A DNA stretch of 24,869 bases from a virus, in IMG/VR virus record IMGVR_UViG_3300008113_000578, positions 1 through 24,869 of that record; one strand, written 5' to 3'. Within the stretch, counting starts at the first letter, position 1. Each line of letters starts with the position of its first letter. The notes under the pieces were generated by a model. The model was not told where the DNA came from and did no database searches. It saw only the letters and a list, made by a program, of their open reading frames with translations. Shown piece after piece: positions 14,136-21,116 of the stretch. The translations under genes and the position numbers were made by a program.

Positions 14136-15158
14136 TTAAGCCACCTTCATGCAAGTTGTTTCTGCCAGACGTTTCCAGTTCAGCATGCTCATCTTGCGCA
14201 GGTCTGCAATTTTGATTGCCATACGCAGACTCATTTCACGCAGACGATTCTGGTTAGCGTCCATGAACGCAATGATCTCGTCCTGAACTTCGGGCTCAAA
14301 GTCGTAGTCTGCAAACAATACACCGTCTTTGGCAATTTGCTTGATACGCAGAATCTTGTCATGCATGGTGTCCAGAGTCAAGTCCAAGTAATGGCAGCGA
14401 CTTTGCAGTGCATCCAAATGGTCCCGCAGTTTCTGCGATTTCATTTTGTCAAACTTCAAGTTTGTGATAAAGATAGCACTGCCTTTGAATTCAAAACTGT
14501 CTGGGATGCCTTCGCGGCGCAGACTGCTGGATTCACTCAACCATGAAATTTTACGCTTCTTGCCTGAGTCTAATGCACCCTTCAGCAAGTTCAAGCTCAC
14601 GTCATCCAGCAAGATGCTGTCGCAGTCGTCAAACACAACCACACAATTTTCATCTGAATACTTGTACAGAGTCTGGTACAGGCCAATGGGAGTGGCAGCA
14701 CCTTTCACAACTTCTGCTCGCAGTCGCTTGCCTGCCAGCTTGTCAAACATGGTGGCCTTTTCGATCTCTTGCTCCACGCCAAAGCTCTTGCCCACGCCTG
14801 GGGGACCCGATACAATCATGGCGCGAATGTCGCCTGTGACTGCTGCCTTGGTCATTTCGTGCAGGATGTCAAAACGCTCACGAATGCGCTCAATTGCTTG
14901 TTCTTCTGTTTCTGCCGGAGCAGCCACTGCCTTGGCGGCGTTGGTAGTTGTGTCTGTCATGCCGTTAGTATACTCAATATCAGAAATGTTGTCAACACGG
15001 ATACGGATCGTATCTGGGCAATTGGGAAAATTGCCGTCATTTTTAACAGTCACAAAGTTGCCTTTGGCACCGGACTGAAAGCCCGACACAAGACTAAACA
15101 CTTGATCAGTTACAGAATGTTTACGATACTCTCCGCGAACGATACGAATTGCACTCAT
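14136..15158 (-). CDS. AAA+ ATPase of T4-like aquatic phages, function unknown
   Basis: 340 residues. An N-terminal domain of ~65 residues (RGEYRKHSVTDQVFSLVSGF, then VKNDGNFPN) precedes an Ala/Thr-rich linker and an AAA+ core. Walker A is GPPGVGKS at 118-125, Walker B VVVFDDCD at 173-180, the sensor-1 region SAIFITNL about 227-234, and a helical lid near the C-terminus. The fold is of the clamp-loader/MoxR kind, but the protein lacks the typical gp44 order, so I do not call it gp44. It is expressed from a near-perfect sigma70 promoter with AAGGAG six bases before the ATG, suggesting strong early expression. It is followed by a 35-residue gene and a terminator. It may remodel a host or phage complex. 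Confidence 0.85.
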   Translation of the reverse strand: MSAIRIVRGEYRKHSVTDQVFSLVSGFQSGAKGNFVTVKNDGNFPNCPDTIRIRVDNISDIEYTNGMTDTTTNAAKAVAAPAETEEQAIERIRERFDILHEMTKAAVTGDIRAMIVSGPPGVGKSFGVEQEIEKATMFDKLAGKRLRAEVVKGAATPIGLYQTLYKYSDENCVVVFDDCDSILLDDVSLNLLKGALDSGKKRKISWLSESSSLRREGIPDSFEFKGSAIFITNLKFDKMKSQKLRDHLDALQSRCHYLDLTLDTMHDKILRIKQIAKDGVLFADYDFEPEVQDEIIAFMDANQNRLREMSLRMAIKIADLRKMSMLNWKRLAETTCMKVA

Positions 15159-15193
15159 GGTTGGCTCCTTTGGTGTGCGTTGTTTAAGTATTA

Positions 15194-15222
15194 ATTATAG
15201 CAGAATGGCAATTAATTGTCAA
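15194..15222 (-). promoter_or_regulatory. Consensus extended -10 sigma70 promoter (AAA+ operon)
   Basis: The minus strand shows TTGACA (15222-15217), exactly 17 bases, then TATAAT (15199-15194) preceded by TGC. Both hexamers are perfect consensus. The TGA stop of the upstream 74-residue gene (15221-15219) lies inside the -35. The leader is about 29 bases, with AAGGAG at 15170-15165. Confidence 0.92.
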
Positions 15223-15443
15223 GCAAACAATTCGCCGTACATTTCTTCGTACACTGCATCAAAATCTTCGCGGATCCACTCAATGGTGTATCCACGCTGG
15301 GCATAGTCATCGGCCATGACCTGCAGATAGTGCAGAGCCTGTGTGGCGCTCATATCGCGGTCAGCCATCAGACTCAGATTGCTACAATGTGCAAAATTAT
15401 TGCTGTCTCTGTGGGCACTGACTTGGACAAATTGCTTGATCAT
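15219..15443 (-). CDS. Small early phage protein of unknown function
   Basis: 74 residues, with an acidic C-terminal half (EWIREDFDAVYEEMYGELFA) and a helical middle (SATQALHYLQVMADDYAQR). The start at 15443 has AGGAG seven bases upstream and its own sigma70 promoter. No homologue is recognised. A small acidic protein under a strong host-type promoter is typical of early host-takeover proteins; this is inference from context. Confidence 0.72.
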   Translation of the reverse strand: MIKQFVQVSAHRDSNNFAHCSNLSLMADRDMSATQALHYLQVMADDYAQRGYTIEWIREDFDAVYEEMYGELFA

Positions 15444-15474
15444 TTGCTGGCTCCTGTTTGCTGTTTATGTGTAT

Positions 15475-15503
15475 ATTATAGCATTTTGGTGATTATTGGT
15501 CAA
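15475..15503 (-). promoter_or_regulatory. Extended -10 sigma70 promoter of the 74-residue gene
   Basis: The minus strand shows TTGACC (15503-15498), 17 bases, TATAAT (15480-15475) preceded by TGC. The leader carries ACAGCAAACAGGAG, close to the leaders of the two genes upstream. Confidence 0.9.
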
Positions 15504-15511
15504 CCGTTTGG

Positions 15512-15531
15512 GTGTTGCTTTTTTGCAACAC
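15512..15531. repeat. Perfect 7-base inverted repeat with A/T loop
   Basis: GTGTTGC (15512-15518) and GCAACAC (15525-15531) enclose six T. It lies just past the stop of the 73-residue gene (minus strand) and before the next -35. Neither strand has a proper U-tract after the stem, so it may be a weak terminator, a 3'-end stabiliser or a protein site. Confidence 0.6.
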
Positions 15532-15538
15532 AAAAGTA

Positions 15539-15760
15539 TTACACCTTGCTCAAAACAGTCATTAATTGTGCATGGATCATGTCCATTTCCGCCTGCTCTA
15601 CATAGAAGTCTGTAGTAGGATCGTAGTATTGGCCTTCTTTGTTGTCATAATACAACACTCTGCCTGAGAAGTTGAATGGACCTTCCAGGCCCTTGCGTGG
15701 ACTGTACCGGGTGCGCATCTGATCCATTTCTGTCTTGTCTGCCAATACCTTGTAGCCCAT
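15539..15760 (-). CDS. Small early phage protein of unknown function
   Basis: 73 residues: MGYKVLADKTEMDQMRTRYS opens it, then a short beta segment (GRVLYYDNKEGQYYDPTTD) and a helix. The middle reads like a single compact beta-hairpin unit. AAGGAG lies six bases before the ATG and a sigma70 promoter 31 bases before it. It is one of the three small genes, each with a near-identical promoter. No family is recognised. Confidence 0.72.
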   Translation of the reverse strand: MGYKVLADKTEMDQMRTRYSPRKGLEGPFNFSGRVLYYDNKEGQYYDPTTDFYVEQAEMDMIHAQLMTVLSKV

Positions 15761-15790
15761 GCTAGACTCCTTGTTGCTGTTTAAGTGTTA

Positions 15791-15819
15791 ATTATAACAG
15801 AATGGGAATTAATGGTCAA
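15791..15819 (-). promoter_or_regulatory. Extended -10 sigma70 promoter of the 73-residue gene
   Basis: The minus strand shows TTGACC (15819-15814), 17 bases, TATAAT (15796-15791) preceded by TGT. The TGA stop of the upstream 81-residue gene (15818-15816) is embedded in the -35. The spacer shares CCATTCTG with the promoters at 15194 and 16088. Confidence 0.92.
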
Positions 15820-16061
15820 TCCCAGCTTTTTTTCTCGCCGCTGTTCTCGTTGTAGTTGTAGCCCGCACCGTATTCAGCGATCTCTTGTGCTGTCATTTCG
15901 TTGCTTTCAACACGAGCACCTGAATCACCGCCTACGCCACCTTTATGTGGATTACGGATGCGACCGTAGTAGCTGTCTGCTGAGCCGCGATCAAATGGGC
16001 AACCGTGTGTGACGGTGTATGAACGCCCGTTATGCTCTACCTGGTGTGCTTGGTCTATCAT
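15816..16061 (-). CDS. Small conserved 'HGCPFDRGSADSYYGR' protein
   Basis: 81 residues with the motif HGCPFDRGSADSYYGR at 19-34, followed by a Gly-rich turn and a helix with AEYGAGYNYNENSGEKK. I recall this motif in many small proteins of phages and plasmids, always without a proven function. The start at 16061 has AAGGAG five bases upstream. A consensus sigma70 promoter lies directly upstream, starting next to the stop of the glycosyltransferase gene. Early, strong expression is likely. Confidence 0.78.
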   Translation of the reverse strand: MIDQAHQVEHNGRSYTVTHGCPFDRGSADSYYGRIRNPHKGGVGGDSGARVESNEMTAQEIAEYGAGYNYNENSGEKKSWD

Positions 16062-16087
16062 TCCTGCTCCTTGCTGTCTATGAGTGT

Positions 16088-16116
16088 ATTATAGCAGAAT
16101 GGGAAATAATGGTCAA
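16088..16116 (-). promoter_or_regulatory. Extended -10 sigma70 promoter of the 81-residue gene
   Basis: The minus strand shows TTGACC (16116-16111), 17 bases, TATAAT (16093-16088) preceded by TGC. The -35 begins one base after the stop of the glycosyltransferase gene, with no terminator between. Confidence 0.92.
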
Positions 16117-16117
16117 C

Positions 16118-16855
16118 CTAGTGCCAAAGTGCAGCGATGGTGGGGTCTGTGACTTGATGTGGATTGGGACTGCCGTGGAACACAACCACAGCAGTGTCAG
16201 GGGCAATTGTAACCCCTGTGCCTGGCTTGTGATATCTACGGTATTTGAAATCGTAGCCGCCATCCAGACATTGCCAACGATAGCTTTGAAAATACTTGGT
16301 GTCAAAAAATCGCCGCTGACTTGGATCTATGTTTTTGGTTATATAGTCTTGATCGCCCTGGCATCCTTGTCGAGCAACATCTATACCTTGATCAGAGAAT
16401 CGTTGCCACAACCAAGCAAACTGATCAGTATTGAACCACATCACGCTGGAATTGATTATGCTCACGGACTGTTGAAGGTATTTGAAATCTTTAATTCCCC
16501 AAAACAATGAGGAATCCAAATGTGTGATCCAGGTTAGATCATTGACAACAACACAATCCAAATCAAAATACAACATGTTTCCCCGGAACAGTGCAGGATT
16601 AAACAACTGCATTTTGTACCACCAACTTCGTTTGGGACCAGCAATGCCTGGCCATTCTGTCAGCACATGTTTGATCATGTGTGGCGGAACTGGTCTGTCA
16701 GCTTCGGTGTACACATGCATGCGTATGCCTCCGGGCAAGTACCTGGTCAACATGCTGTGGAGTTTTTCCACATATTGCCAGTCATAACCAGTGCTGTGTA
16801 TCACACAAGCACAGTCGGTTACGCCGTCAGGGCTGGTTCTATTCTTTTTAGCCAT
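16118..16855 (-). CDS. GT-A fold glycosyltransferase (GT8/GT32-like)
   Basis: 245 residues. The opening (TDCACVIHSTGYDWQYVEKL) fits the first strand and helix of a nucleotide-sugar-binding domain. The DXD metal motif is YFDLD at 96-100, followed by the hydrophobic strand CVVVNDL. GDQDYI (167-172) resembles the acceptor-side loop of GT8/GT32 enzymes, and VVVFHGSPNPHQV near the C-terminus is the usual HG metal/phosphate-contacting segment. It would transfer a sugar from a nucleotide donor; donor and acceptor are unknown. No signal peptide. It overlaps the upstream GT-B-like gene by 37 bases and forms a two-gene minus-strand unit at the left end of the glycan cassette. Confidence 0.82.
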   Translation of the reverse strand: MAKKNRTSPDGVTDCACVIHSTGYDWQYVEKLHSMLTRYLPGGIRMHVYTEADRPVPPHMIKHVLTEWPGIAGPKRSWWYKMQLFNPALFRGNMLYFDLDCVVVNDLTWITHLDSSLFWGIKDFKYLQQSVSIINSSVMWFNTDQFAWLWQRFSDQGIDVARQGCQGDQDYITKNIDPSQRRFFDTKYFQSYRWQCLDGGYDFKYRRYHKPGTGVTIAPDTAVVVFHGSPNPHQVTDPTIAALWH

Positions 16856-17667
16856 AGTCCCTTTTGTAATTCTTCCACAGTGTATTCAGTATGACATATC
16901 TCTATTAGCCATTGATCTCGATCAATCAAGTAGGGTTGATCAATCTGTGCTATTGAGTGAGCAACTGGATGTGCCAGGCTGGTAGCGTCTACTATGGGCC
17001 TTGTGCCTGAAATAGTTGCCTGAATTCCTGGCCCTGAGTTGTAATTGACCACAGCATGATAATCAAAGTGCATGTCAAAACTGTCGTAGGTGTTGTTCAG
17101 TCTTACAGGGCGCACAGGTACTATGTCAGGCGGCAATCGATTCCATTGCACCGCAGACCTAGGATGCGCTCGCACATGAATAGGTCTGTCAGTGTACTTG
17201 CGCAGTTGACCAATAACATCGGAGATCCAGGCTTCTTGGTCCACACCGTCAAGCTGATGACTGCGATTGTGCTGGGTTGCTACTAGCACAGCAGGGTTTG
17301 TGCTGGTATTGACAGCTATGCTGATGCCTAGTTTTCTTGGACGGTCTGGATCAAGCCTAGTCTTGTGTCCGTAGTAGCCCTGAGACGTGATATGATTGAC
17401 TGCCAGTTTCCAAGTGCGGCCACGATATAGCGCACCAATTTCGATCACTATCACAGGCTTGCCCTGCGCACGATAGTGCTCGTACACCTGTTGATTTGCA
17501 GCCATGCGACCATGCCACAGCACACTCCATATGACCACTGCATCTGAATTCAAGGAGTTTTCTTGTGTTTGTATTCCACTGGCCTGCAGGCTATCTAGCA
17601 CTGCACTCATGACAGGTCCTGAGTTTTGGGCACACTGCGCCGGAAAATATGCTATGTTTTTTATCAC
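16819..17667 (-). CDS. Putative GT-B/capsule-type glycosyltransferase, paralogue A
   Basis: 282 residues from a GTG at 17667, chosen because the coding-looking segment (KNIAYFPAQCAQNSGP, a Rossmann-type strand) begins there; a GTG at 17703 adds an unlikely tail and overlaps the divergent gene. The protein shares with three others in this window the order: helix, then YTDRPIHVRAHP (HP at 168-169), then a VVNYNSGPG segment, then a C-terminal helix after an acidic Pro/Tyr segment. R.HP followed by a small-residue motif and a GxxP loop is seen in KpsS/KpsC-type capsule and related GT-B transferases. The function is inferred from that resemblance only. The divergent gene starts 13 bases away. Confidence 0.65.
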   Translation of the reverse strand: MIKNIAYFPAQCAQNSGPVMSAVLDSLQASGIQTQENSLNSDAVVIWSVLWHGRMAANQQVYEHYRAQGKPVIVIEIGALYRGRTWKLAVNHITSQGYYGHKTRLDPDRPRKLGISIAVNTSTNPAVLVATQHNRSHQLDGVDQEAWISDVIGQLRKYTDRPIHVRAHPRSAVQWNRLPPDIVPVRPVRLNNTYDSFDMHFDYHAVVNYNSGPGIQATISGTRPIVDATSLAHPVAHSIAQIDQPYLIDRDQWLIEICHTEYTVEELQKGLWLKRIEPALTA

Positions 17668-17675
17668 TGTAAATA
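17668..17675 (+). promoter_or_regulatory. T4-late-like motif TGTAAATA before the glycan operon
   Basis: TGTAAATA matches 7 of 8 positions of TATAAATA, then 5 bases (CACTT) and the ATG at 17681. It sits in the 13-base gap between two divergent genes. It is the only candidate promoter I see for the long plus-strand operon. No Shine-Dalgarno precedes the ATG. Confidence 0.4.
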
Positions 17676-17680
17676 CACTT

Positions 17681-18460
17681 ATGAGATATAGTGTATGTAC
17701 CACTTTTAATGCTGAAGGCTACAAGAAATACGGACAGCGTATGATGCAGACGTTTTTGCAGGCCTGGCCTGCCGAAGTAGACCTGATTGTGTATGCTGAA
17801 AACTGTACTATAACTGAATCTGCACCCAATTTGACAGTGTACGATCTTGTGACAGCAAGTCCCGAACTGGTAGCGTTCAAAACTCGGTGGCAAAATGTAC
17901 CCAAAGCCAATGGCAATGTCAGTGCTGATCCGGTTCGAGCACGCCGCAAGGATTCAGGCAAAGGATTCAAATGGGACGCTGTTCGTTTTGCTCACAAGGT
18001 CTATAGTATTTTCCATTGTGCAAAAAACACACCCGGTGATTGGCTGCTCTGGATGGATGCAGATACTGTGTGCCATAGTCCTATTACTATCAAGGACCTT
18101 GACAGACTGTGTCCCGAGACTCGGGATCTTTGTTTTCTGGGTCGTAGACACAAATACACCGAATGTGGCCTGTATGCCATGCGGTTGAACAGTGTTGCTA
18201 CTCAGGTGTTTTTGCAAAAATTTCAAACAGCATATGATGACGCAGAGACTGGTATCTTTGCTCTGGCAGAATGGCACGACAGTTTTGTGTTTGATCATGT
18301 GAGAACACAATGCGCCTTGAAGGAACTGGACTGGAGCAGTCATTTAATCACTGGCGAAGGTCATCCCTTGATCAATTCAGACTGGGGCGCATATCTAGAT
18401 CATCTCAAAGGTGATAGAAAAGATCTGGGGCGCAGCAAAAGAGCGGCGTTACGAAGATAG
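17681..18460 (+). CDS. GT-A fold glycosyltransferase, first gene of the plus-strand glycan operon
   Basis: 259 residues from the ATG at 17681. The frame is open further upstream, but that part runs antisense through the neighbouring gene. The protein starts MRYSVCTTFNAEGYKKYGQR. The donor-binding DXD is WMDADTV at 124-130. EWHDSFVFDHVR (197-208) is a conserved acidic/aromatic segment of phage and bacterial transferases of this type. The C-terminus is basic (KGDRKDLGRSKRAALRR). It probably uses a nucleotide sugar; the acceptor is unknown. Its last 50 bases overlap the next gene. Confidence 0.82.
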   Translation: MRYSVCTTFNAEGYKKYGQRMMQTFLQAWPAEVDLIVYAENCTITESAPNLTVYDLVTASPELVAFKTRWQNVPKANGNVSADPVRARRKDSGKGFKWDAVRFAHKVYSIFHCAKNTPGDWLLWMDADTVCHSPITIKDLDRLCPETRDLCFLGRRHKYTECGLYAMRLNSVATQVFLQKFQTAYDDAETGIFALAEWHDSFVFDHVRTQCALKELDWSSHLITGEGHPLINSDWGAYLDHLKGDRKDLGRSKRAALRR

Positions 18461-19154
18461 CACAGACCCACTGGTGCTACGTGGCATCATGAAACACAAG
18501 ATTATCAAGCGCTGCTGGCAAGACACTCGTGATTTTTATTACATGGACACTGGATACCTGGGCAACAGACCCAGTCCAGACAATCCCCACGGCTGGAAAC
18601 ATTGGCATAGAGTTGTGCCCAACAACTTGCAACATGATGTTGTGATCCCAAGGCCAGCAGATCGTTGGCAGCGCCTGGGCACAAAAATGCGTCCTGAACA
18701 ACGGCACAGTCGTAACATCTTGCTGGTTGCGCCCGACGAAAAGCCTTGCAGTTTTTACGGTATCACACTGGATGAATGGATGCAAACAACTATTGATACA
18801 CTGAAACAACACACGGATCGTCCTATCCTGGTGCGAGAACGTCCAGCATCTCGCTGGGATCGCAAGACACAGCGAGCCGAAGACTGGTTGCTGGATGTAC
18901 ATGCTGTGGTCACGTTCAACAGTTCTGCTGCAACAGAATGTATCTTGGCTGGTGTGCCTGTGTTTGTCACTGCGCCTGCCAATGCTGCGCGGCCTGTGAG
19001 CAATCTAGATCTAGGCAAAATAGAAACACCGTGGTTTCCCACTGATGACGAACGTCATGCCTGGGCTTGCCATTTGGCGTATGGACAGTTCCATACCACA
19101 GAACTGGCCAACGGCACCGCGGCCGCAATACTCAAGGAGACTCAAAATGCGTGA
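18411..19154 (+). CDS. Short GT-B/capsule-type transferase paralogue B
   Basis: 247 residues from a GTG at 18411. It lacks the N-terminal half of its paralogues: homology with paralogue D starts at about residue 5 and runs to the end (VLRGIMKHK against VLRGITKHK, DFYYMDTGY against DFYYIDTGY, then TDRPILVRERP, FNSSAATECILAGVPV, and a C-terminal LAYGQFHTTELANGTA). The HP of paralogues A and C is replaced by RP. NSS plus the GVP loop at about 170-184 match the nucleotide-sugar end of GT-B enzymes. It overlaps the upstream glycosyltransferase by 50 bases and the FkbM gene by 8. A compact but functional enzyme or a decayed copy are both possible; the intact frame favours the first. Confidence 0.68.
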   Translation: MIEKIWGAAKERRYEDSTDPLVLRGIMKHKIIKRCWQDTRDFYYMDTGYLGNRPSPDNPHGWKHWHRVVPNNLQHDVVIPRPADRWQRLGTKMRPEQRHSRNILLVAPDEKPCSFYGITLDEWMQTTIDTLKQHTDRPILVRERPASRWDRKTQRAEDWLLDVHAVVTFNSSAATECILAGVPVFVTAPANAARPVSNLDLGKIETPWFPTDDERHAWACHLAYGQFHTTELANGTAAAILKETQNA

Positions 19155-19797
19155 ACACTATGGATGGCAATTTCCCGACTTCGAAACACACCTGCCACGG
19201 ATGTTGAAGAAAAGTGTAGACAAAGGTCTGCCAGCTGAATATCAAATTGCTGTGCGACATCGCAGCATTGAATTATGCACCAAACGGGATCTGGCCCTGG
19301 ACATTGGTGCCAACGTGGGTTTATGGAGTCGTGATCTTGTGAAAAATTTTGGACGTGTGATTGCGTTTGAACCTGTTGCTGTGTTTAGAGAATGTCTGGA
19401 ACGCAATGTGACAGGAGCAAACTTTGAAATTCGTCCCATTGCACTGGGTGATCAGGACACTATTGGAACCATGATCATTACCGAAGACAATTCGGGTCAT
19501 AGTCATCTTGACCCTAACACCATGGGAACTGGCAACGTGCAAGTGGTTAGACTTGACAATCTAAACCTGCATGACATAGACTATATCAAAATTGACTGCG
19601 AAGGCTATGAGTATCGAATACTGCAAGGGGCAGAACAAACCATTCGACGTTGCAGACCTGTTGTGGTAATAGAACAAAAACCACATGATGCCTACAGCAA
19701 ACAATACGGCCAATTTGCGGCTGTGGGATTGTTGCAAGAATGGGGCATGGCCAAGCTGGATCAAGTTAGAGATGATTGGATCATGGGATGGCAATAA
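19147..19797 (+). CDS. FkbM-type SAM-dependent methyltransferase
   Basis: 216 residues from the ATG at 19147, preceded by AAGGAG. Motif I is LALDIGANVG (49-58), the acidic ribose-binding residue is in AFEP (Glu75), and IDYIKIDCEGYE (144-155) is the family's signature after motif IV; VVVIEQKP follows. FkbM enzymes O-methylate sugars or small molecules. The context of glycosyltransferases suggests methylation of a glycan hydroxyl. A longer frame from 19045 was rejected because it overlaps the end of the previous gene and has no ribosome site. Overlaps the next FkbM gene by 10 bases. Confidence 0.88.
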   Translation: MREHYGWQFPDFETHLPRMLKKSVDKGLPAEYQIAVRHRSIELCTKRDLALDIGANVGLWSRDLVKNFGRVIAFEPVAVFRECLERNVTGANFEIRPIALGDQDTIGTMIITEDNSGHSHLDPNTMGTGNVQVVRLDNLNLHDIDYIKIDCEGYEYRILQGAEQTIRRCRPVVVIEQKPHDAYSKQYGQFAAVGLLQEWGMAKLDQVRDDWIMGWQ

Positions 19798-20444
19798 CTG
19801 CCCAGGATCTAGTAGAAATCAAAGAAGGATGGTATTGGCCAAAAGATGATACCAATACCTGGAGATTTCTATTAGAAAATTTTGATTTGCCTGATAAAAT
19901 ATCCAGTTATGTTGATAACAAAAAAGTTATAGTGCAAGCTGGTGGCAATTGCGGCATGTATCCAAAACAATATTCAAGAATTTTTGATACTGTTTATACT
20001 TTTGAACCAGACTGGTTAAATTTTTATTGTTTAGCAATGAACTGCCCTGAAGAAAATATTGTTAAATCGCAAGGTTGCCTCGGGGCCGAACCTGGATTAG
20101 TGAACCTTCATATCAAATCCAAGAGTAGAGGAAAAAGTTTTATCAACGGTGACGGATGCTATCCAATTTATCTAATAGATAATTTAGGATTAACAGCATG
20201 TGATCTCATACATTTGGACATAGAAGGTTATGAATATTTTGCTCTTAGCGGTGCTGTGTGTACTATTAAGAAATTCAAACCAGTGATAGCCATTGAGATG
20301 TGGGATCCGCCTCCAAAAAAATATCTGAATAGATTTGGAGACAACATCAATCAAAAAACCAAAGACCTACTAGCATCCTTGGGGTACACGCATGTTGATA
20401 CAGTAAATGAATCTGATTGGATATACACATGCGAACAAAAATAA
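19788..20444 (+). CDS. Second FkbM-type methyltransferase
   Basis: 218 residues from the ATG at 19788, inside the end of the previous gene. Motif I is VIVQAGGNCGMYP (47-59), with Ala-Gly-Gly replacing the usual Asp-x-Gly; FEP (72-74) and LIHLDIEGYE (140-149) are conserved, and IAIEMW follows. It differs strongly from the first FkbM protein, so it is not a recent duplicate. The DNA turns clearly A+T-rich at this gene (60 bases at 19861-19920 contain 16 G+C). That may mark acquisition from another phage or host. Like its neighbour it should methylate a sugar hydroxyl. Confidence 0.85.
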   Translation: MAITAQDLVEIKEGWYWPKDDTNTWRFLLENFDLPDKISSYVDNKKVIVQAGGNCGMYPKQYSRIFDTVYTFEPDWLNFYCLAMNCPEENIVKSQGCLGAEPGLVNLHIKSKSRGKSFINGDGCYPIYLIDNLGLTACDLIHLDIEGYEYFALSGAVCTIKKFKPVIAIEMWDPPPKKYLNRFGDNINQKTKDLLASLGYTHVDTVNESDWIYTCEQK

Positions 20445-21115
20445 TAGTGTTACAAAATAATGATCTGTCTCAAACAGTGGCACAGGATTGCATAGAACAG
20501 GCTAGAAAATTTGGAATCCATGCCGAAATATTTGACGCTATAAACGGACTTGATGCTGTTGGACATTTAGAATCTCTTGGCATAAAACCCCTTGGTAAAT
20601 TTAAAAAAGGAAGAGTTGGAATAGTTGGGTGTTTGCTAAGTCATTATTACTTGTGGCTTGATTGTATCAAAGACAATGTTCCGTATCTTGTGCTAGAGCA
20701 TGATGGATATTTTATCAAGCCACTACCAGACAATATTTTAGACTTGTTTGATGATGTTATTAAATTAGATTCCGGAAACCCTTATAGCAATTCTTATGAA
20801 TCCTGGTTGGCCACACACTCAAATGATGCATCATCCATCTGGACCATTGAAGATCGAGAAGGCGGAGGTGGCAATCGTGAAACTGCTGCTGGCTGGAATA
20901 CCATGGGAGCCTATGCGTATATTATCAAACCTCATGCAGCAGACAAACTAGTTGAGTGGGTTAAACAAAATGGTTTTCTTCCAACTGACTGGCTGATAGG
21001 AACAAAAATTGTCTCTGTGGCACACCACCTGCCCACTATTGCAAGATTACACCCTCTGTACGCAATAGACGGTAATATTAAAACACTGTCCACCACAATG
21101 AATTTGGAGAAATAA
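20429..21115 (+). CDS. GT25-family glycosyltransferase (LPS biosynthesis type)
   Basis: 228 residues from the ATG at 20429, overlapping the FkbM gene by 16 bases. It has the GT25 hallmarks: an N-terminal strand (KIIVLQN), an IFDAING segment, GIVGCLLSHYYLW (64-76), then LVLEHDGYF (87-95), where the ExD replaces the DXD. The end holds a TDWLIG segment and a Pro/Leu-rich stretch. Bacterial GT25 members add galactose to lipooligosaccharide; the donor here is unknown. Phage-encoded members may alter the host surface or virion glycans. It lies in the A+T-rich block. Confidence 0.85.
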   Translation: MRTKIIVLQNNDLSQTVAQDCIEQARKFGIHAEIFDAINGLDAVGHLESLGIKPLGKFKKGRVGIVGCLLSHYYLWLDCIKDNVPYLVLEHDGYFIKPLPDNILDLFDDVIKLDSGNPYSNSYESWLATHSNDASSIWTIEDREGGGGNRETAAGWNTMGAYAYIIKPHAADKLVEWVKQNGFLPTDWLIGTKIVSVAHHLPTIARLHPLYAIDGNIKTLSTTMNLEK

Positions 21116-21116
21116 C

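Noticed and set aside
14446-15078. 210-residue plus-strand open frame
   Set aside because: It runs antisense through the AAA+ gene with Ser/Pro-rich, unconvincing composition and no promoter or ribosome site.
14136-15158. Calling the AAA+ ATPase gp44 (clamp-loader ATPase)
   Set aside because: It has an extra N-terminal domain and a linker and is not next to gp62; only the AAA+ fold is supported.
17504-17680. N-terminal extension of the plus-strand GT-A transferase from 17504
   Set aside because: It is antisense to paralogue A and reads as Cys-rich noise; the ATG at 17681 gives a clean transferase N-terminus.
19045-19146. Upstream start of the first FkbM gene
   Set aside because: It lies inside the previous gene and has no ribosome site; AAGGAG precedes the ATG at 19147.
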